Positions 33,517 to 43,984 of a stretch of 64,000 nucleotides of DNA are shown here, one piece after another. A program made the translations under genes and the position numbers. Positions within the stretch are counted from its first letter, which is position 1. Each line of letters begins with the position of its first letter. This stretch comes from JBIQJD01 sp044507695 (GTDB lineage: Bacteria > Bacteroidota > Ignavibacteria > Ignavibacteriales > Ignavibacteriaceae): contig JBIQJD010000004.1 in the NCBI GenBank assembly GCA_044507695.1, positions 124,001 to 188,000 on the forward strand, given 5' to 3'. Under the pieces are notes generated by a model. The model was not told the DNA's origin. It did not search any database and was given only the letters and a program-made list of their open reading frames with translations.

Positions 33517-35613
33517 ATGAAATTCAAATTTACGGCGCTCTTAATAATAATTTTTTATTCAATAACTTTTTCAACAGGTAATGAATTGTTCATTTCGGAT
33601 AAATCATCTTCAAAAAAATCTTTAAAGAAAAAAGAAGCAAAGAAAAATCCTGACAGCTACTACTCAACAAAGAAGCTGGGAGCATTTGTAGAAAATGGAA
33701 AAACATATTTCCGTTTATTTACTCCAAATGCTGCAGAAGTAAAACTTGTTACATTTCAAAAAGCGGAAGATGAAACCGGCACTGAATATAAAATGAAACG
33801 TGATGAAGATGCTGTTTGGGAGACAGTAGTTGATGGAGAATTGTATGGTTTATTGTATGGATTCAAAGTTAAGCATAAAACTGAATCAGGAGTAACAGAA
33901 AAACTTTGTATTGATCCTTACGCAAAAGCGGTTGCAACTTTAAACACTTACTGGAATCCCCGCAAAAGCATTGTTGTAAAAGAAGATAATTATGACTGGG
34001 AGGGTGATGAATGGATAAAAAGAGATTGGCGCGATTTAATAATCTATGAAATGCATATTCGTGATATGACCGCTCATTCAACTTCCGGCGCTGAAAGTAA
34101 AGGTACATATAAAGGATTGGTTGAACACGGAATAACAGGCGGAATTGATTATATCAAAAATCTCGGTGTTAATACAGTTGAACTTCTGCCGGCGCAGGAA
34201 TTTGCAAACATTGAGATTCCATTTATGGATTCCTCAAACGGAAGATTTAACACATGGAATCCTTACGAACGGAATCATTGGGGATATATGACAGCGGCAT
34301 TTTTTGCACCCGAATCATATTACACTGAAAGCACGGACAAAATTAAATGGAATGAATGGCAGGGAAAAGATGCAAGACAGATAAATGAATTTAAAGATAT
34401 GGTGAAAGCATTTCATAAAGAAAATATTGCCGTGATGATGGATGTTGTTTATAATCATATTTCAGAATATGAAATTGGAAATTTAAAAGAGATTGATAAG
34501 GAATATTATTTCCGCCTTGACAACAAAGGTAATTTTATTGCACAAAGCGGAACGGGCAATGATTTAAAAACCGAACGCCCGATGACAAGACGAATGATTG
34601 TTGAAAGCGTTTTGTACTGGATGAAAGAATATCACATTGATGGTTTCCGTTTTGATCTTGGTAAATTAATTGATTGGGAAACTTGTGAAGAAATTATAAG
34701 AGAAGCTCAGAAAATTAATCCATCAATAATAATTGTTTGTGAACCATGGGGCGGAGGATATGATCCGATGGGATTTTCTCTGCGCGGCTGGGGAAGCTGG
34801 AATGATCAGATACGAAACGGTATTAAAGGAGAAAATCCGAACAACGGACTTGGATGGATTTTTGGTAAATGGTACGGGAATAATGATCCGCAAAGAATTA
34901 AAAGTTATGTAAACGGAACTTTAATAAAAGATAAATATGGTTTGTTTCAAAAAAAGGAACATTCTGTAAATTATCTTGAATCTCACGATGGCTACACTCT
35001 TGGTGATTTTATAAGGATTGGTTTGAATCATGTAAAACCTGATCAGCATGTTGATGCTGATTCAATCATCAAACTTACTCCGCTTCAGCTAAAGCTGAAC
35101 AAACTTGCCGCAATGTTTCTTCTTACTTCCCAGGGAATTACTATGATTCATGCCGGGCAGGAATTTGCAAGAACAAAAGTAATTGCAGAATCAGATGGTG
35201 TTAACAATCCGCATTTTAACAGGATTGATCACAACAGCTATGAAAAAGATGATGTTACAAATTACATCAATTATGAACATGCAAAAGTGAATGAAGAACT
35301 TCTTAATTATTATAAAGGATTAATTCAGATAAGAAATAATTACGAAGCATTCAGAAGAACTGATTATGATAAGGTTACTTTTTTTGAAATTGAAGATAAT
35401 GAATTTGCACTCGCGTATCATCTAAAATATAATGATGATGAATTTATTGTTTTGTTCAATGCAAATCCTGAAATAAAAGAAGAATTTTATTTGCCTCCCG
35501 GAAACTGGAATGTTCTTGCAGATGAAAACTCAGCAGGAATAAAAGTGTTAAATGAAATAAGCGGTGCTGTTGTTTTAAATCCTTCAACAGGAATGATATT
35601 AAAAAAGAAATGA
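33517..35613 (+). CDS. Exported GH13 debranching-type enzyme (pullulanase/isoamylase-like)
   Basis: A 698-residue protein with a signal peptide (about 1-20) and a Lys-rich linker. A CBM48-like domain ('KTYFRLFTPNAAEVKLVTF', 62-80) precedes the (beta/alpha)8 GH13 domain. The catalytic triad is visible as Asp380 in 'GFRFDLGKL', Glu409 in 'IIIVCEPWGGGYDP' and Asp491 in 'ESHDGYTLGD'; region I is 'AVMMDVVYNH'. CBM48 and the 'NHWGY' stretch place it with alpha-1,6-cleaving pullulanases and isoamylases rather than alpha-amylases. It would debranch alpha-glucans outside the cytoplasm. The start has GGGGA upstream. Confidence 0.88.
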   Translation: MKFKFTALLIIIFYSITFSTGNELFISDKSSSKKSLKKKEAKKNPDSYYSTKKLGAFVENGKTYFRLFTPNAAEVKLVTFQKAEDETGTEYKMKRDEDAVWETVVDGELYGLLYGFKVKHKTESGVTEKLCIDPYAKAVATLNTYWNPRKSIVVKEDNYDWEGDEWIKRDWRDLIIYEMHIRDMTAHSTSGAESKGTYKGLVEHGITGGIDYIKNLGVNTVELLPAQEFANIEIPFMDSSNGRFNTWNPYERNHWGYMTAAFFAPESYYTESTDKIKWNEWQGKDARQINEFKDMVKAFHKENIAVMMDVVYNHISEYEIGNLKEIDKEYYFRLDNKGNFIAQSGTGNDLKTERPMTRRMIVESVLYWMKEYHIDGFRFDLGKLIDWETCEEIIREAQKINPSIIIVCEPWGGGYDPMGFSLRGWGSWNDQIRNGIKGENPNNGLGWIFGKWYGNNDPQRIKSYVNGTLIKDKYGLFQKKEHSVNYLESHDGYTLGDFIRIGLNHVKPDQHVDADSIIKLTPLQLKLNKLAAMFLLTSQGITMIHAGQEFARTKVIAESDGVNNPHFNRIDHNSYEKDDVTNYINYEHAKVNEELLNYYKGLIQIRNNYEAFRRTDYDKVTFFEIEDNEFALAYHLKYNDDEFIVLFNANPEIKEEFYLPPGNWNVLADENSAGIKVLNEISGAVVLNPSTGMILKKK

Positions 35614-35637
35614 AGTGAATGAAGATTTATTGAAGGA

Positions 35638-38600
35638 TTACCTGATACCTTTCTTCAAAGATTTTTCAACTGCAAGTTTAAAGCTGCTTAAATTAACCGG
35701 TTTATTAAATACGTACTCAATTCCTATATCTGTATAATCCGCAATTATATTTCTATCAAGACCGCTGCTAAGAACAATTACCGGCGGCTTCTGTTTTAAA
35801 TCAGCTTTTTTCAGTGCAAGAATTAATTCATATCCGTTCATTTCCGGCATTGCGTGATCTGTAATTAAAAGTGCCGGTGAAGATTCCATAATTTTTTCAA
35901 GCGCTTCTTTTCCATTTGAGGCGATATCAATATTGTAATCACCTGTAATGCTCTTCAATATTTTTGTGTAAAGAAGTCTGTCAGTTTTATTATCATCAAC
36001 CAGAAGTATATTAGCTGAAGCAATGGGCAGTAAAAATTTAAATTCAGTTCCGCTGCCGTAAACGCTTTCAACCCAGATTCTGCCGCCATGCTTTTCTATA
36101 ATTTCCTTAACAAGAGATAGACCAAGTCCGCTGCCTTTTTCACCTGCAGTTCCTTCGGATGTAAATTTGGTATCAATACGGAAAAGATTTTTAAGGTTTT
36201 CAGGTTTAATTCCTGTGCCGTTATCTTTTACAGTAAATTCCATAAATCTGATGGAAGTGGATGGGTTTGCATAAATATCAATCTGTCCGCCGGTATGAGT
36301 AAATTTAATTGCGTTTGAAATTAAATTATTAAATACCTGCAGTATCAGATTTTTATCAATGAATACAAATAGTTCATCCTTGATATAATGATTTAATTGT
36401 ATTGCTTTCTGAAATGCAGTACCGCTTAACGCATTGATTGAATTTTCAATTGTCTCTCTTATATCTACTCTTTCAGGCTCGAATTTAATTCTGCCTGTTT
36501 GCAGCCTTGTCCAGTCAAGAAGTGAATTTACAAGCGCCAGCATTGATTGAGATGATTCTCTTATAAAAGTAATGTACTGTCTTTTTTCGTTTTCATCCAA
36601 TCCTTCATCGTTCAGCAGCAAATCAGTAAATCCTAAAATTGAAGTAAAAGGTGTGCGGAGATCGTGAGAAATAATTGAAATGAATTTATCTTTTGTTTCA
36701 TTCAGCTTAACAAGATTTTCAGTTGAACGGCTTAACTCTTCTTCAGCGCGTTTGCGTAATGTAATATCGCTGACCAAACCATAAATCTTTTGAACCCTGC
36801 CGTCACTGCTTCTGTTGAAGTTAATTTTATTTCTTACCCAAACTACGTTGCCTTGTTTGTTTATTATTTTAAATTCAAATTCTTCTGCAAGCTGAATACG
36901 GCTCTTTAAAATTGTTTTTAATCTTTTCTTAACAAGAGGAAAATCATCCGGATGAACTATTTTTAATATAAGTTTATAATCAGATAGGAAATCTGTCTGT
37001 GTATATCCTGTTATCTTTTCAACGGATGATGTATAAAAAGTTGGCTTGAAAAATTTGCCAATACGTTCAAATGTGAAGAGAAAATCATCAATATTTTCTG
37101 TAATGCTTTTGTACTTTTCCTCTGATTCTCTGATTACCTGCTGCGCACGTTTGCGTTCTGTTATATCCCGCGTTACAAGTACTTTATAAATTTTATTTTC
37201 CGATTCAAAAGCAGCAACAGAAACTTCAATAAAAAAGTTTGAACCATCCGATCTTTTGCCGAGGCATTCAAGTCTGCCGGGCATTTTCTTTTTCTTTTCA
37301 ACTATCTTTAAATATTCTGCAACAAGGAATGTATCAGTGTTTGCAATCAGATCAAGAAATTCCACGCTTACAAGTTCTTCAATCTTTTCATAACCAAAAA
37401 TCTGTGCAAATGATTCATTGGCAATAATTATTTTTCCTTCACACTCAACCGCAATTCCATCCTGTGATGATTCAAACAATGATTGAATTATCATCAGATC
37501 TTTTTCTGACGATTTTTTCTGCGTTACATCTGTAAAGTAAGCATTGTAGGATTTAAGGTTTTTCTTTTCAGAATAAACAGGTACAAATTTTGCCGATACA
37601 AAAAGCTGGTAACCTTTTTTTGTAAGCAGCGGCAGTTCAATATTTTTTGAACTTCCTTTTTCAAATCCTTTAAGATCAAAAACATTTAAACGCAGATATT
37701 CACGGTCAATAAAATCAATTATATTTCTGCCGAATATTTCGTCTTCAGAATATCTTAATGAATCAAGAAAAACTTTATTTGCAAAATTAATTGTACCGTC
37801 CGGATCAAGATTGCAGATAAGTTCAATTGTTTCTGATATGATACTGCGGAATTTATTTTCTGATTCTCTTAAATTTTCCCACGCTTCAGTTTGTTCTGTA
37901 ATATCAGAACACAAAACAATTATTGAATTGTTTTCATCATTTGAAAGAGTAAATTTGGCTTCAACTGTTTCTTTGCTGCCGTCCTTCTTGAATATGTTCA
38001 GATTGATCTTCCAGAAATTCTTTTGATAAAGTTCTTCTTTTATTTTGTTAAAATATTCTTCATCAAAAATTTCAAGTGCGCTGCCAAAAAACTTATCATT
38101 TATTTCTTCCCGGCTAATGCCAAATAATTTTTCAGATGCATCGTTCCAGAAAATTACCTTGCCTTCCCAATCAACAGCAAACAGCGCGTCATTCACGCTT
38201 CCGGCAATTTCCCTGTAAAGTTTTAGTGAATCAACTTCTTCTTCAAGATTTCTTTTTTCAAGAACAGATTTTGTTATATCTCTCATTAAGAAAAATACAA
38301 ACTGCACCTGCCCCTGTTTATTTATAAACGGCTCAAAGCGGCATTCATAAAAAAGCGGGTTGCCGGCAGAAGATGATTCAATAATCATCTCCATTGATGT
38401 TCTTTTATTAATTACAGTTTGAAGTTTAAGATTAAATTCACTTAGCTGAGCCGGATCTATTATATCAGTTAAAAAGAAATGCGTTGAGTGAAGATCTGGA
38501 TAAAGCCTTTTTATTTTTTTTCCATAAGAAAAAAGAACTTCACCTTTTCTATCGGAAATAAAAAGAAGATCATCAAGGCGTGAGAACAAATTTTCAAACG

Positions 38601-39027
38601 CTTCTGATTTAAGTTTTATTTCATCTACAGTTGCGTGAGAAATTCCAAGGTCTTCAAGAATTACAATTCCGCCGCTGAAAATTCCTTCATTAAACAACGG
38701 AACAGCTTTTATAAATAAAGAAATATTTCCACGATCTGCCGTTTTAATATTGCGCAGTTCACGTTCAAAAGGAATTCCGTTTTTAAGTTCTAAAAATTCG
38801 GTGGTAAAAGAGATATCAGGCAGAAGTCCGGTTTTTAAAATATTATTGCCATAAACATCGGAGAGATCAATGTTATAAAGTGCGCCAATCTTGATGAAAT
38901 TCTGATTGAGATATTCAATTTTCCATTGTTCGGAAAATGTAAGAATACCAATCGGTGCTTCCTCAATGGTAAGCCTCAGTAGATCATCAGCAGCGGGTTT
39001 ATTTTGCTTTTTTGTGATTTTTTCCAT
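35638..39027 (-). CDS. Hybrid histidine kinase with multiple PAS domains and a C-terminal receiver
   Basis: A 1129-residue soluble protein with no membrane helices. At least five PAS/PAC modules fill the first 770 residues (recurring 'DITEQTEAWENLRESENKFR', 'VTRDITERKRAQQVIRESEE', 'SDITLRKRAEEELSRS'). A HisKA domain follows with the phospho-His in 'FISIISHDLRTPFTSI' (about residue 787), then an HATPase domain ('FNNLISNAIKFT', 'DNGTGIKPENLKN', 'GSGLGLSLVKEI') and a receiver whose Asp lies in 'PALLITDHAMPEMNG' (about 1056). A cytoplasmic sensor of unknown signal. No partner regulator is adjacent, and it is convergent with the GH13 gene. Confidence 0.93.
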   Translation of the reverse strand: MEKITKKQNKPAADDLLRLTIEEAPIGILTFSEQWKIEYLNQNFIKIGALYNIDLSDVYGNNILKTGLLPDISFTTEFLELKNGIPFERELRNIKTADRGNISLFIKAVPLFNEGIFSGGIVILEDLGISHATVDEIKLKSEAFENLFSRLDDLLFISDRKGEVLFSYGKKIKRLYPDLHSTHFFLTDIIDPAQLSEFNLKLQTVINKRTSMEMIIESSSAGNPLFYECRFEPFINKQGQVQFVFFLMRDITKSVLEKRNLEEEVDSLKLYREIAGSVNDALFAVDWEGKVIFWNDASEKLFGISREEINDKFFGSALEIFDEEYFNKIKEELYQKNFWKINLNIFKKDGSKETVEAKFTLSNDENNSIIVLCSDITEQTEAWENLRESENKFRSIISETIELICNLDPDGTINFANKVFLDSLRYSEDEIFGRNIIDFIDREYLRLNVFDLKGFEKGSSKNIELPLLTKKGYQLFVSAKFVPVYSEKKNLKSYNAYFTDVTQKKSSEKDLMIIQSLFESSQDGIAVECEGKIIIANESFAQIFGYEKIEELVSVEFLDLIANTDTFLVAEYLKIVEKKKKMPGRLECLGKRSDGSNFFIEVSVAAFESENKIYKVLVTRDITERKRAQQVIRESEEKYKSITENIDDFLFTFERIGKFFKPTFYTSSVEKITGYTQTDFLSDYKLILKIVHPDDFPLVKKRLKTILKSRIQLAEEFEFKIINKQGNVVWVRNKINFNRSSDGRVQKIYGLVSDITLRKRAEEELSRSTENLVKLNETKDKFISIISHDLRTPFTSILGFTDLLLNDEGLDENEKRQYITFIRESSQSMLALVNSLLDWTRLQTGRIKFEPERVDIRETIENSINALSGTAFQKAIQLNHYIKDELFVFIDKNLILQVFNNLISNAIKFTHTGGQIDIYANPSTSIRFMEFTVKDNGTGIKPENLKNLFRIDTKFTSEGTAGEKGSGLGLSLVKEIIEKHGGRIWVESVYGSGTEFKFLLPIASANILLVDDNKTDRLLYTKILKSITGDYNIDIASNGKEALEKIMESSPALLITDHAMPEMNGYELILALKKADLKQKPPVIVLSSGLDRNIIADYTDIGIEYVFNKPVNLSSFKLAVEKSLKKGIR

Positions 39028-39244
39028 TCTGCTTACTTAATACTAACAAATAGTATCAATTATAGTGCTAAAGATTTGCCCGATTTGCTAAAAACGCAGA
39101 AGCCCTGAAAATTAAAATTCTAACAGGAAAAATAGCCTTTTTGCCGCAAAAATTTGGCTTTAAATAGGAATAAATGCTATTAAAATATCAGCCGTTTGTC
39201 TCAATTTGAGGAAAAATGCAGCGATGGTTCAAATTGGTATAAGT

Positions 39245-41059
39245 TTATGCACTCAGCCGTTGTTCAAGAGCTTTTAGTTCATCCACAAGTCCGGTAGGTA
39301 GTTTCTCACCAAAAATCTTATAATATTCCTTTATCTCTTCAACTTCTTTCAGCCATAAATCATTTTTTACTGTAAGAATTTCTTTAAGGTTAGATTCCGG
39401 AATCTTAAGCCCTGAAGTATCAATCGAATCTACTGTTGGAAGATAACCAATTGGAGTTTCAACAGCATTGCCGGAATTATTTTCATCAGAATTACAGCGT
39501 TCAAAAATCCATTTTAACACGCGGATATTATCTCCGAAGCCAGGCCACAAATAATTTCCATCGGCATCTTTTCTAAACCAGTTTACGTAAAAAATTTTGG
39601 GTAATTTTTCCTCATCAGCAGATTTACCAATTTCCAGCCAATGAGCGAAATAATCCCCCATATGATATCCGCAGAAAGGAAGCATTGCAAATGGATCATG
39701 TCTTACCTTGCCAAGCTGTCCTCCGGCAGCGGCTGCAGTTTGTTCAGATGAAACAATTGATCCCATAAATGTACCGTGGTTCCAATCAAAAGATTGATAA
39801 ACAAGCGGAACAAAATTCGCTCTTCTGCCGCCGAATAAAATTGCAGAGATTGGAACGCCTTTCGGATCTTCCCAGTTGAGGTCAATTACCGGGCATTGAT
39901 TAGCCGGAGAAGTAAACCTTGAATTAGGGTGTGCTGCTTTTTCAATTGTGCCGTTCGGCCATTGATGACCAAGCCAGTTTTCTTTTATTGGCGGAGGAGT
40001 TTCAGTCATTCCTTCCCACCAAATATCACCATCTTCAGTTAATGCAACATTTGTAAAAATTGTATTTGCATGCATTGATAACATAGCGTTCGGATTTGTA
40101 TCCATAGAAGTTCCCGGAGCTACGCCAAAAAATCCTGCTTCCGGATTAATAGCATAAAGCCTTCCATCTTTTCCAAATTTCATCCATGCAATATCATCAC
40201 CAACTGTTTCAACCTTCCAGCCGGGGAGTGTTGGTGTAAGCATTGCAAGATTTGTTTTTCCGCAGGCACTCGGGAATGCAGCAGCAAAATATTTTTTTTC
40301 TCCTTCTGGATTTGTAATTCCAACTATAAGCATATGTTCAGCCAGCCAGCCTTCTTCACGTGCCATAAATGAAGCAATACGAAGTGCAAAACATTTCTTA
40401 CCAAGCAAAGCATTCCCGCCGTAGCCGCTGCCGAATGACCAGATTGAACGTTCTTCCGGAAAATGAACGATATATTTTTCATCATTGCAGGGCCATGGAA
40501 CATCTGTTCTGCCGTTCTCCAGCGGATATCCTACTGAATGAAGACATTGTACGAACGGATCATTACCTAAAACATCAAGAACTTTCCTTCCTATTCTTGT
40601 CATTATTCTCATGCTGCAAACAACATAAGGTGAATCAGTAATCTGTACACCAATATGTGAAATATTAGAACCAAGCGGACCCATGCTGAAAGGAATTACG
40701 TACATGGTTCTGCCCTGCATACATCCGGAGAATAAATTCTTCAGCACCGCTTTCATCTCAGCCGGATCTTTCCAGTTATTTGTAGGTCCGGCATCTTCTT
40801 CTTTTTCACAGCAGATAAATGTTCTGTCTTCCACGCGGGCAACATCTGAGGGATCTGATTGACAGTAGTAACTGTTTGGTCTTTTTTCTTCGTTAAGTTT
40901 TTTAAAAGTTCCGTTTTTTATAAGAAGGTTTGCTAACTGTTCATATTCTTCCTGTGAACCATCACACCAATGAATTGAAGCAGGTTTACACATCTCAGCA
41001 GCTTCATCAACCCAACTTAATAATTTTTTATTTGATGTTATATTTTCACTTGAAGCCAT
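39245..41059 (-). CDS. pckG: Phosphoenolpyruvate carboxykinase, GTP-dependent
   Basis: A 604-residue protein matching the GTP-type enzyme in length and motifs. 'AAFPSACGKTNLAML' is the P-loop with the hyper-reactive Cys of GTP-PEPCK, 'VETVGDDIAWMKFG' contains metal-binding Asp, and 'FGGRRANFVPLVYQSFDWNHG' is the guanine-site region; 'NPEAGFFGVAPGTS' is also typical. It makes phosphoenolpyruvate from oxaloacetate for gluconeogenesis. AAAGGA precedes the ATG. Monocistronic on the minus strand. Confidence 0.95.
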   Translation of the reverse strand: MASSENITSNKKLLSWVDEAAEMCKPASIHWCDGSQEEYEQLANLLIKNGTFKKLNEEKRPNSYYCQSDPSDVARVEDRTFICCEKEEDAGPTNNWKDPAEMKAVLKNLFSGCMQGRTMYVIPFSMGPLGSNISHIGVQITDSPYVVCSMRIMTRIGRKVLDVLGNDPFVQCLHSVGYPLENGRTDVPWPCNDEKYIVHFPEERSIWSFGSGYGGNALLGKKCFALRIASFMAREEGWLAEHMLIVGITNPEGEKKYFAAAFPSACGKTNLAMLTPTLPGWKVETVGDDIAWMKFGKDGRLYAINPEAGFFGVAPGTSMDTNPNAMLSMHANTIFTNVALTEDGDIWWEGMTETPPPIKENWLGHQWPNGTIEKAAHPNSRFTSPANQCPVIDLNWEDPKGVPISAILFGGRRANFVPLVYQSFDWNHGTFMGSIVSSEQTAAAAGGQLGKVRHDPFAMLPFCGYHMGDYFAHWLEIGKSADEEKLPKIFYVNWFRKDADGNYLWPGFGDNIRVLKWIFERCNSDENNSGNAVETPIGYLPTVDSIDTSGLKIPESNLKEILTVKNDLWLKEVEEIKEYYKIFGEKLPTGLVDELKALEQRLSA

Positions 41060-41298
41060 TAAAATTCCTTTCCGGGAAATTTGAATATCATTAAAATACT
41101 TTTGGTATCTTAATGATTAGAAAATCGTATTGTGTTTCGGGGTAAAATAAAATCTGGCTTCTAAAATACGCAAATATGAAAAAGCATCCAATAAATTGAT
41201 GCTGAATAAAAGTTTAGAGCACATTAACCATCAGGTATTTTTTTGTAATAAATTTAAACCAAGAATTTTATATAACTTCATCAAAAATTTATTCAAAA

Positions 41299-42072
41299 TT
41301 GATAAAGAAATTTTTTCAGGCGGTTGGTGCAAAAACAATTAATTTGTTCAGAGAAATAGGTCAGATATCTGAACTATCTTTTGGTATAATCAAAAGTTTT
41401 GCGCAAATACCACGCAGCCGCAATTTAATAATGTACCAGATGGAACATATCGGTGTGAATTCACTTCCACTGGTTTTAATCATTGCGGTGTTTACTGGTG
41501 CTGTTGCGGCATGGCAGGCTGCATATCAGCTAAAAGGAATTGCTCCGCTTTCATTTTTAGGCGGGGCAACAAGCCGCGCAATAATTACAGAGTTAGGCCC
41601 GGTTTTAACCGGAATTGTAATTGCAGGCAGAGTAGGTGCATCAATAGCAGCAGAGCTTGGAACAATGAAGGTTACAGAACAGATTGATGCTCTTGAAACA
41701 ATGGCTATAAGTCCGGTAAGATATCTTGCAATGCCAAGATTTTTAGCTTCAATTCTAATGATGCCAGTGCTTGTAATTTTTGCAAATGCAATTGCCGTTT
41801 TAGGTGCGTACATTGTCAGTAATTATTTTTTGAATGTCTCATTTGCGGTTTTCTTTCAATCCGTAAAACGGTTTTTTATTTTTTCAGATTTTGTTGCAGG
41901 AATTGTAAAAGCTGTTTTCTTCGGCGGAGTAACTGCACTTCTCGGCTGCCACATTGGTTTCAGAACAGAGGGCGGTGCAGAAGGAGTCGGGTTATCAACA
42001 ATACGTTCATTTGTTTTATCAGCAGCTTTAATTTTGATTTTGGATTATGTTCTGTGGATGCTTTTGTTTTGA
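41299..42072 (+). CDS. mlaE: MlaE/YrbE-family ABC transporter permease
   Basis: A 257-residue membrane protein starting at TTG. 'HIGVNSLPLVLIIAVFTGAV' and 'ITELGPVLTGIVIAGRVGAS', 'AAELGTMKVTEQIDALETMA' and 'PRFLASILMMPVLVIF' are hallmarks of MlaE permeases, which move phospholipids between the inner and outer membranes with the MlaF ATPase and MlaD. In most genomes the ATPase gene is next; here a ClC channel gene follows, so the partners must be elsewhere. Confidence 0.9.
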   Translation: MIKKFFQAVGAKTINLFREIGQISELSFGIIKSFAQIPRSRNLIMYQMEHIGVNSLPLVLIIAVFTGAVAAWQAAYQLKGIAPLSFLGGATSRAIITELGPVLTGIVIAGRVGASIAAELGTMKVTEQIDALETMAISPVRYLAMPRFLASILMMPVLVIFANAIAVLGAYIVSNYFLNVSFAVFFQSVKRFFIFSDFVAGIVKAVFFGGVTALLGCHIGFRTEGGAEGVGLSTIRSFVLSAALILILDYVLWMLLF

Positions 42073-42191
42073 TATGTGACTGCCTGCCTTATTTATATAA
42101 TGGATTTTATATTTTTTAAACTGCCGGTTTAGCTGATCATTTTCTTATCCGGTTTTAAATTCTAACAAGCATTACCTTCACCGGAATACAA

Positions 42192-43976
42192 TTGAAGATT
42201 CTGATTTCAAAAAGATTTATAGTTAAACTCAGCCAGTGGAGAAGTAAAATTTTTCCTGACAGAGTTTTCATTTTTGTTTTAAGTATTCTGATTGGAGTTC
42301 TTGCCGGATTAATTGCAGTTCTTCTTAAAAGCAGTGTTCACACATTTCAGGAATTTCTTATCTCATTCTTCAGCGCAAATTATAACCTTGATTTGTACAT
42401 ACTCTTTCCGATTATCGGATTAACATTATCACAAATTTTTGTGCAGGTTGTAATGAAGGGAAATCTATCAAGAGGAATTGCAAACGTAATTCTTGAAATT
42501 TCCAAGAAGAAAGGAATTATTGCCAGCCATAAAATGTATTCACAGTTGGTGAGTAGTTTTTTTACGCTTGGTTTCGGTGGATCAGCCGGACTTGAGGCTC
42601 CTATTTCTGTTACGGGTGCGGCAGTAGGCTCAAACATTTCTTCATTCCTGAGAGTTGATGAACGCGAGCGCAAACTTCTGCTTGGCTGCGGTGCAGCCGG
42701 AGGAATTGCCGCAATTTTTAACAGCCCGATTGCAGGCGTTCTTTTCGCGGTGGAAATAATTTTATCAGACCTGGTAATTTCTAATTTTGTTCTGCTTCTT
42801 GTCTCATCCGCATCTGCAACAGTAATATCTAAAATTCTTTATTCAGGCCAGCCGTTCAAACTTATTACTGAAACATGGGAAATAAATTCTTTGCCGTACT
42901 ACATTATTCTTGGCTTAATCTGCAGCGGCATTTCTGTTTATATGATCCGAGTTTATTATTATTTCTCTAAACTTTACAGCGGATGGAACAAACCTTACTT
43001 AAAAAGTATAACCGGCGGATTAGCGCTTGGAATATTGTTGTTCATATTTCCCGCGTTATTTGGTGAAGGTTATAACATTGTAGAATTTTTATTAGATGGC
43101 GATTTTCTTCAGATAACTAATAACAGCCTCTTCTGGCAGTATCAGAACAACATCTGGTTTGTGCTTGTTTATTGTTTTTTAATTATGATGATTAAAATCA
43201 TTGCCACATCAATAACTGTAAATTCAGGAGGCAATGGTGGAGTTTTTGGTACATCATTATTCACCGGTGCAATGCTTGGATTTATTTACGCACGTCTTAT
43301 AAATCTATCCGGTATTCACAGCGTAACAGAAGTAAATTACATTGTTGTTGCAATGGCAGGAATTTTAGCCGGCGTAATTCATTCACCTTTAACAGCAATA
43401 TTTTTAATTGCAGAAATAACCGGCGGCTACGCTTTATTCATTCCGCTGATGGTTGTTGTTTCTTTATCTTATTTTATCTCAATTTATTTTGAGCCATATT
43501 CAGCTTATACAAAAGGGATTGCCGAACGCGGTGAGTTTATTCTTTATAACAGAGACAGACTTATTCTTGAAAACATTGCTCTGAGAAAATTAATTGAAAC
43601 TGACTTCATTCCATTAAAAACAACTGATCCTCTCGGCAAATTCATTGAAGTGATTGAACAATCAACAAGAAATATTTTCCCTGTGCTTGATAATAAAAAA
43701 AATCTTGCCGGCATTATTACACTTGATGATGTTCGTGAAATAATTTTTGAAAGGCATTTGTACAATCTTTTGTTAATGCAGGATATTATGAAAAAACCTC
43801 CTGCCATAGTTGATGTAAAAGAAAGTACATATAATATTGTTAAAAAGATTGATGACCTTAATGTTTGGAATCTTCCTGTTGTGAAGGATGGAAAATATAT
43901 CGGCTTTATTTCCAAGAGTAATATATTAAGCCATTACAGAAATCTGCTTATCAAGCAGACTGAAAGAAGAATGTAA
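42192..43976 (+). CDS. ClC-family chloride channel/transporter with a CBS pair
   Basis: A 594-residue protein with about ten or more membrane segments and two C-terminal CBS domains (about 445-590). 'GFGGSAGLEAPISVTGAAVG' is the first selectivity-filter region, 'AGGIAAIFNSPIAGVLFAVE' the second, and 'TVNSGGNGGVFGTSLFTGAM' the third (GxFxP-like variant). The filter reads GSAGLE and the gating Glu of EcClC (GREGP) aligns with Glu in 'AGLEAP', so coupled exchange cannot be excluded. It starts at TTG with CCGGAA upstream. It is convergent with the antiporter gene after an 8-bp gap. Confidence 0.9.
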   Translation: MKILISKRFIVKLSQWRSKIFPDRVFIFVLSILIGVLAGLIAVLLKSSVHTFQEFLISFFSANYNLDLYILFPIIGLTLSQIFVQVVMKGNLSRGIANVILEISKKKGIIASHKMYSQLVSSFFTLGFGGSAGLEAPISVTGAAVGSNISSFLRVDERERKLLLGCGAAGGIAAIFNSPIAGVLFAVEIILSDLVISNFVLLLVSSASATVISKILYSGQPFKLITETWEINSLPYYIILGLICSGISVYMIRVYYYFSKLYSGWNKPYLKSITGGLALGILLFIFPALFGEGYNIVEFLLDGDFLQITNNSLFWQYQNNIWFVLVYCFLIMMIKIIATSITVNSGGNGGVFGTSLFTGAMLGFIYARLINLSGIHSVTEVNYIVVAMAGILAGVIHSPLTAIFLIAEITGGYALFIPLMVVVSLSYFISIYFEPYSAYTKGIAERGEFILYNRDRLILENIALRKLIETDFIPLKTTDPLGKFIEVIEQSTRNIFPVLDNKKNLAGIITLDDVREIIFERHLYNLLLMQDIMKKPPAIVDVKESTYNIVKKIDDLNVWNLPVVKDGKYIGFISKSNILSHYRNLLIKQTERRM

Positions 43977-43984
43977 AAACTGTT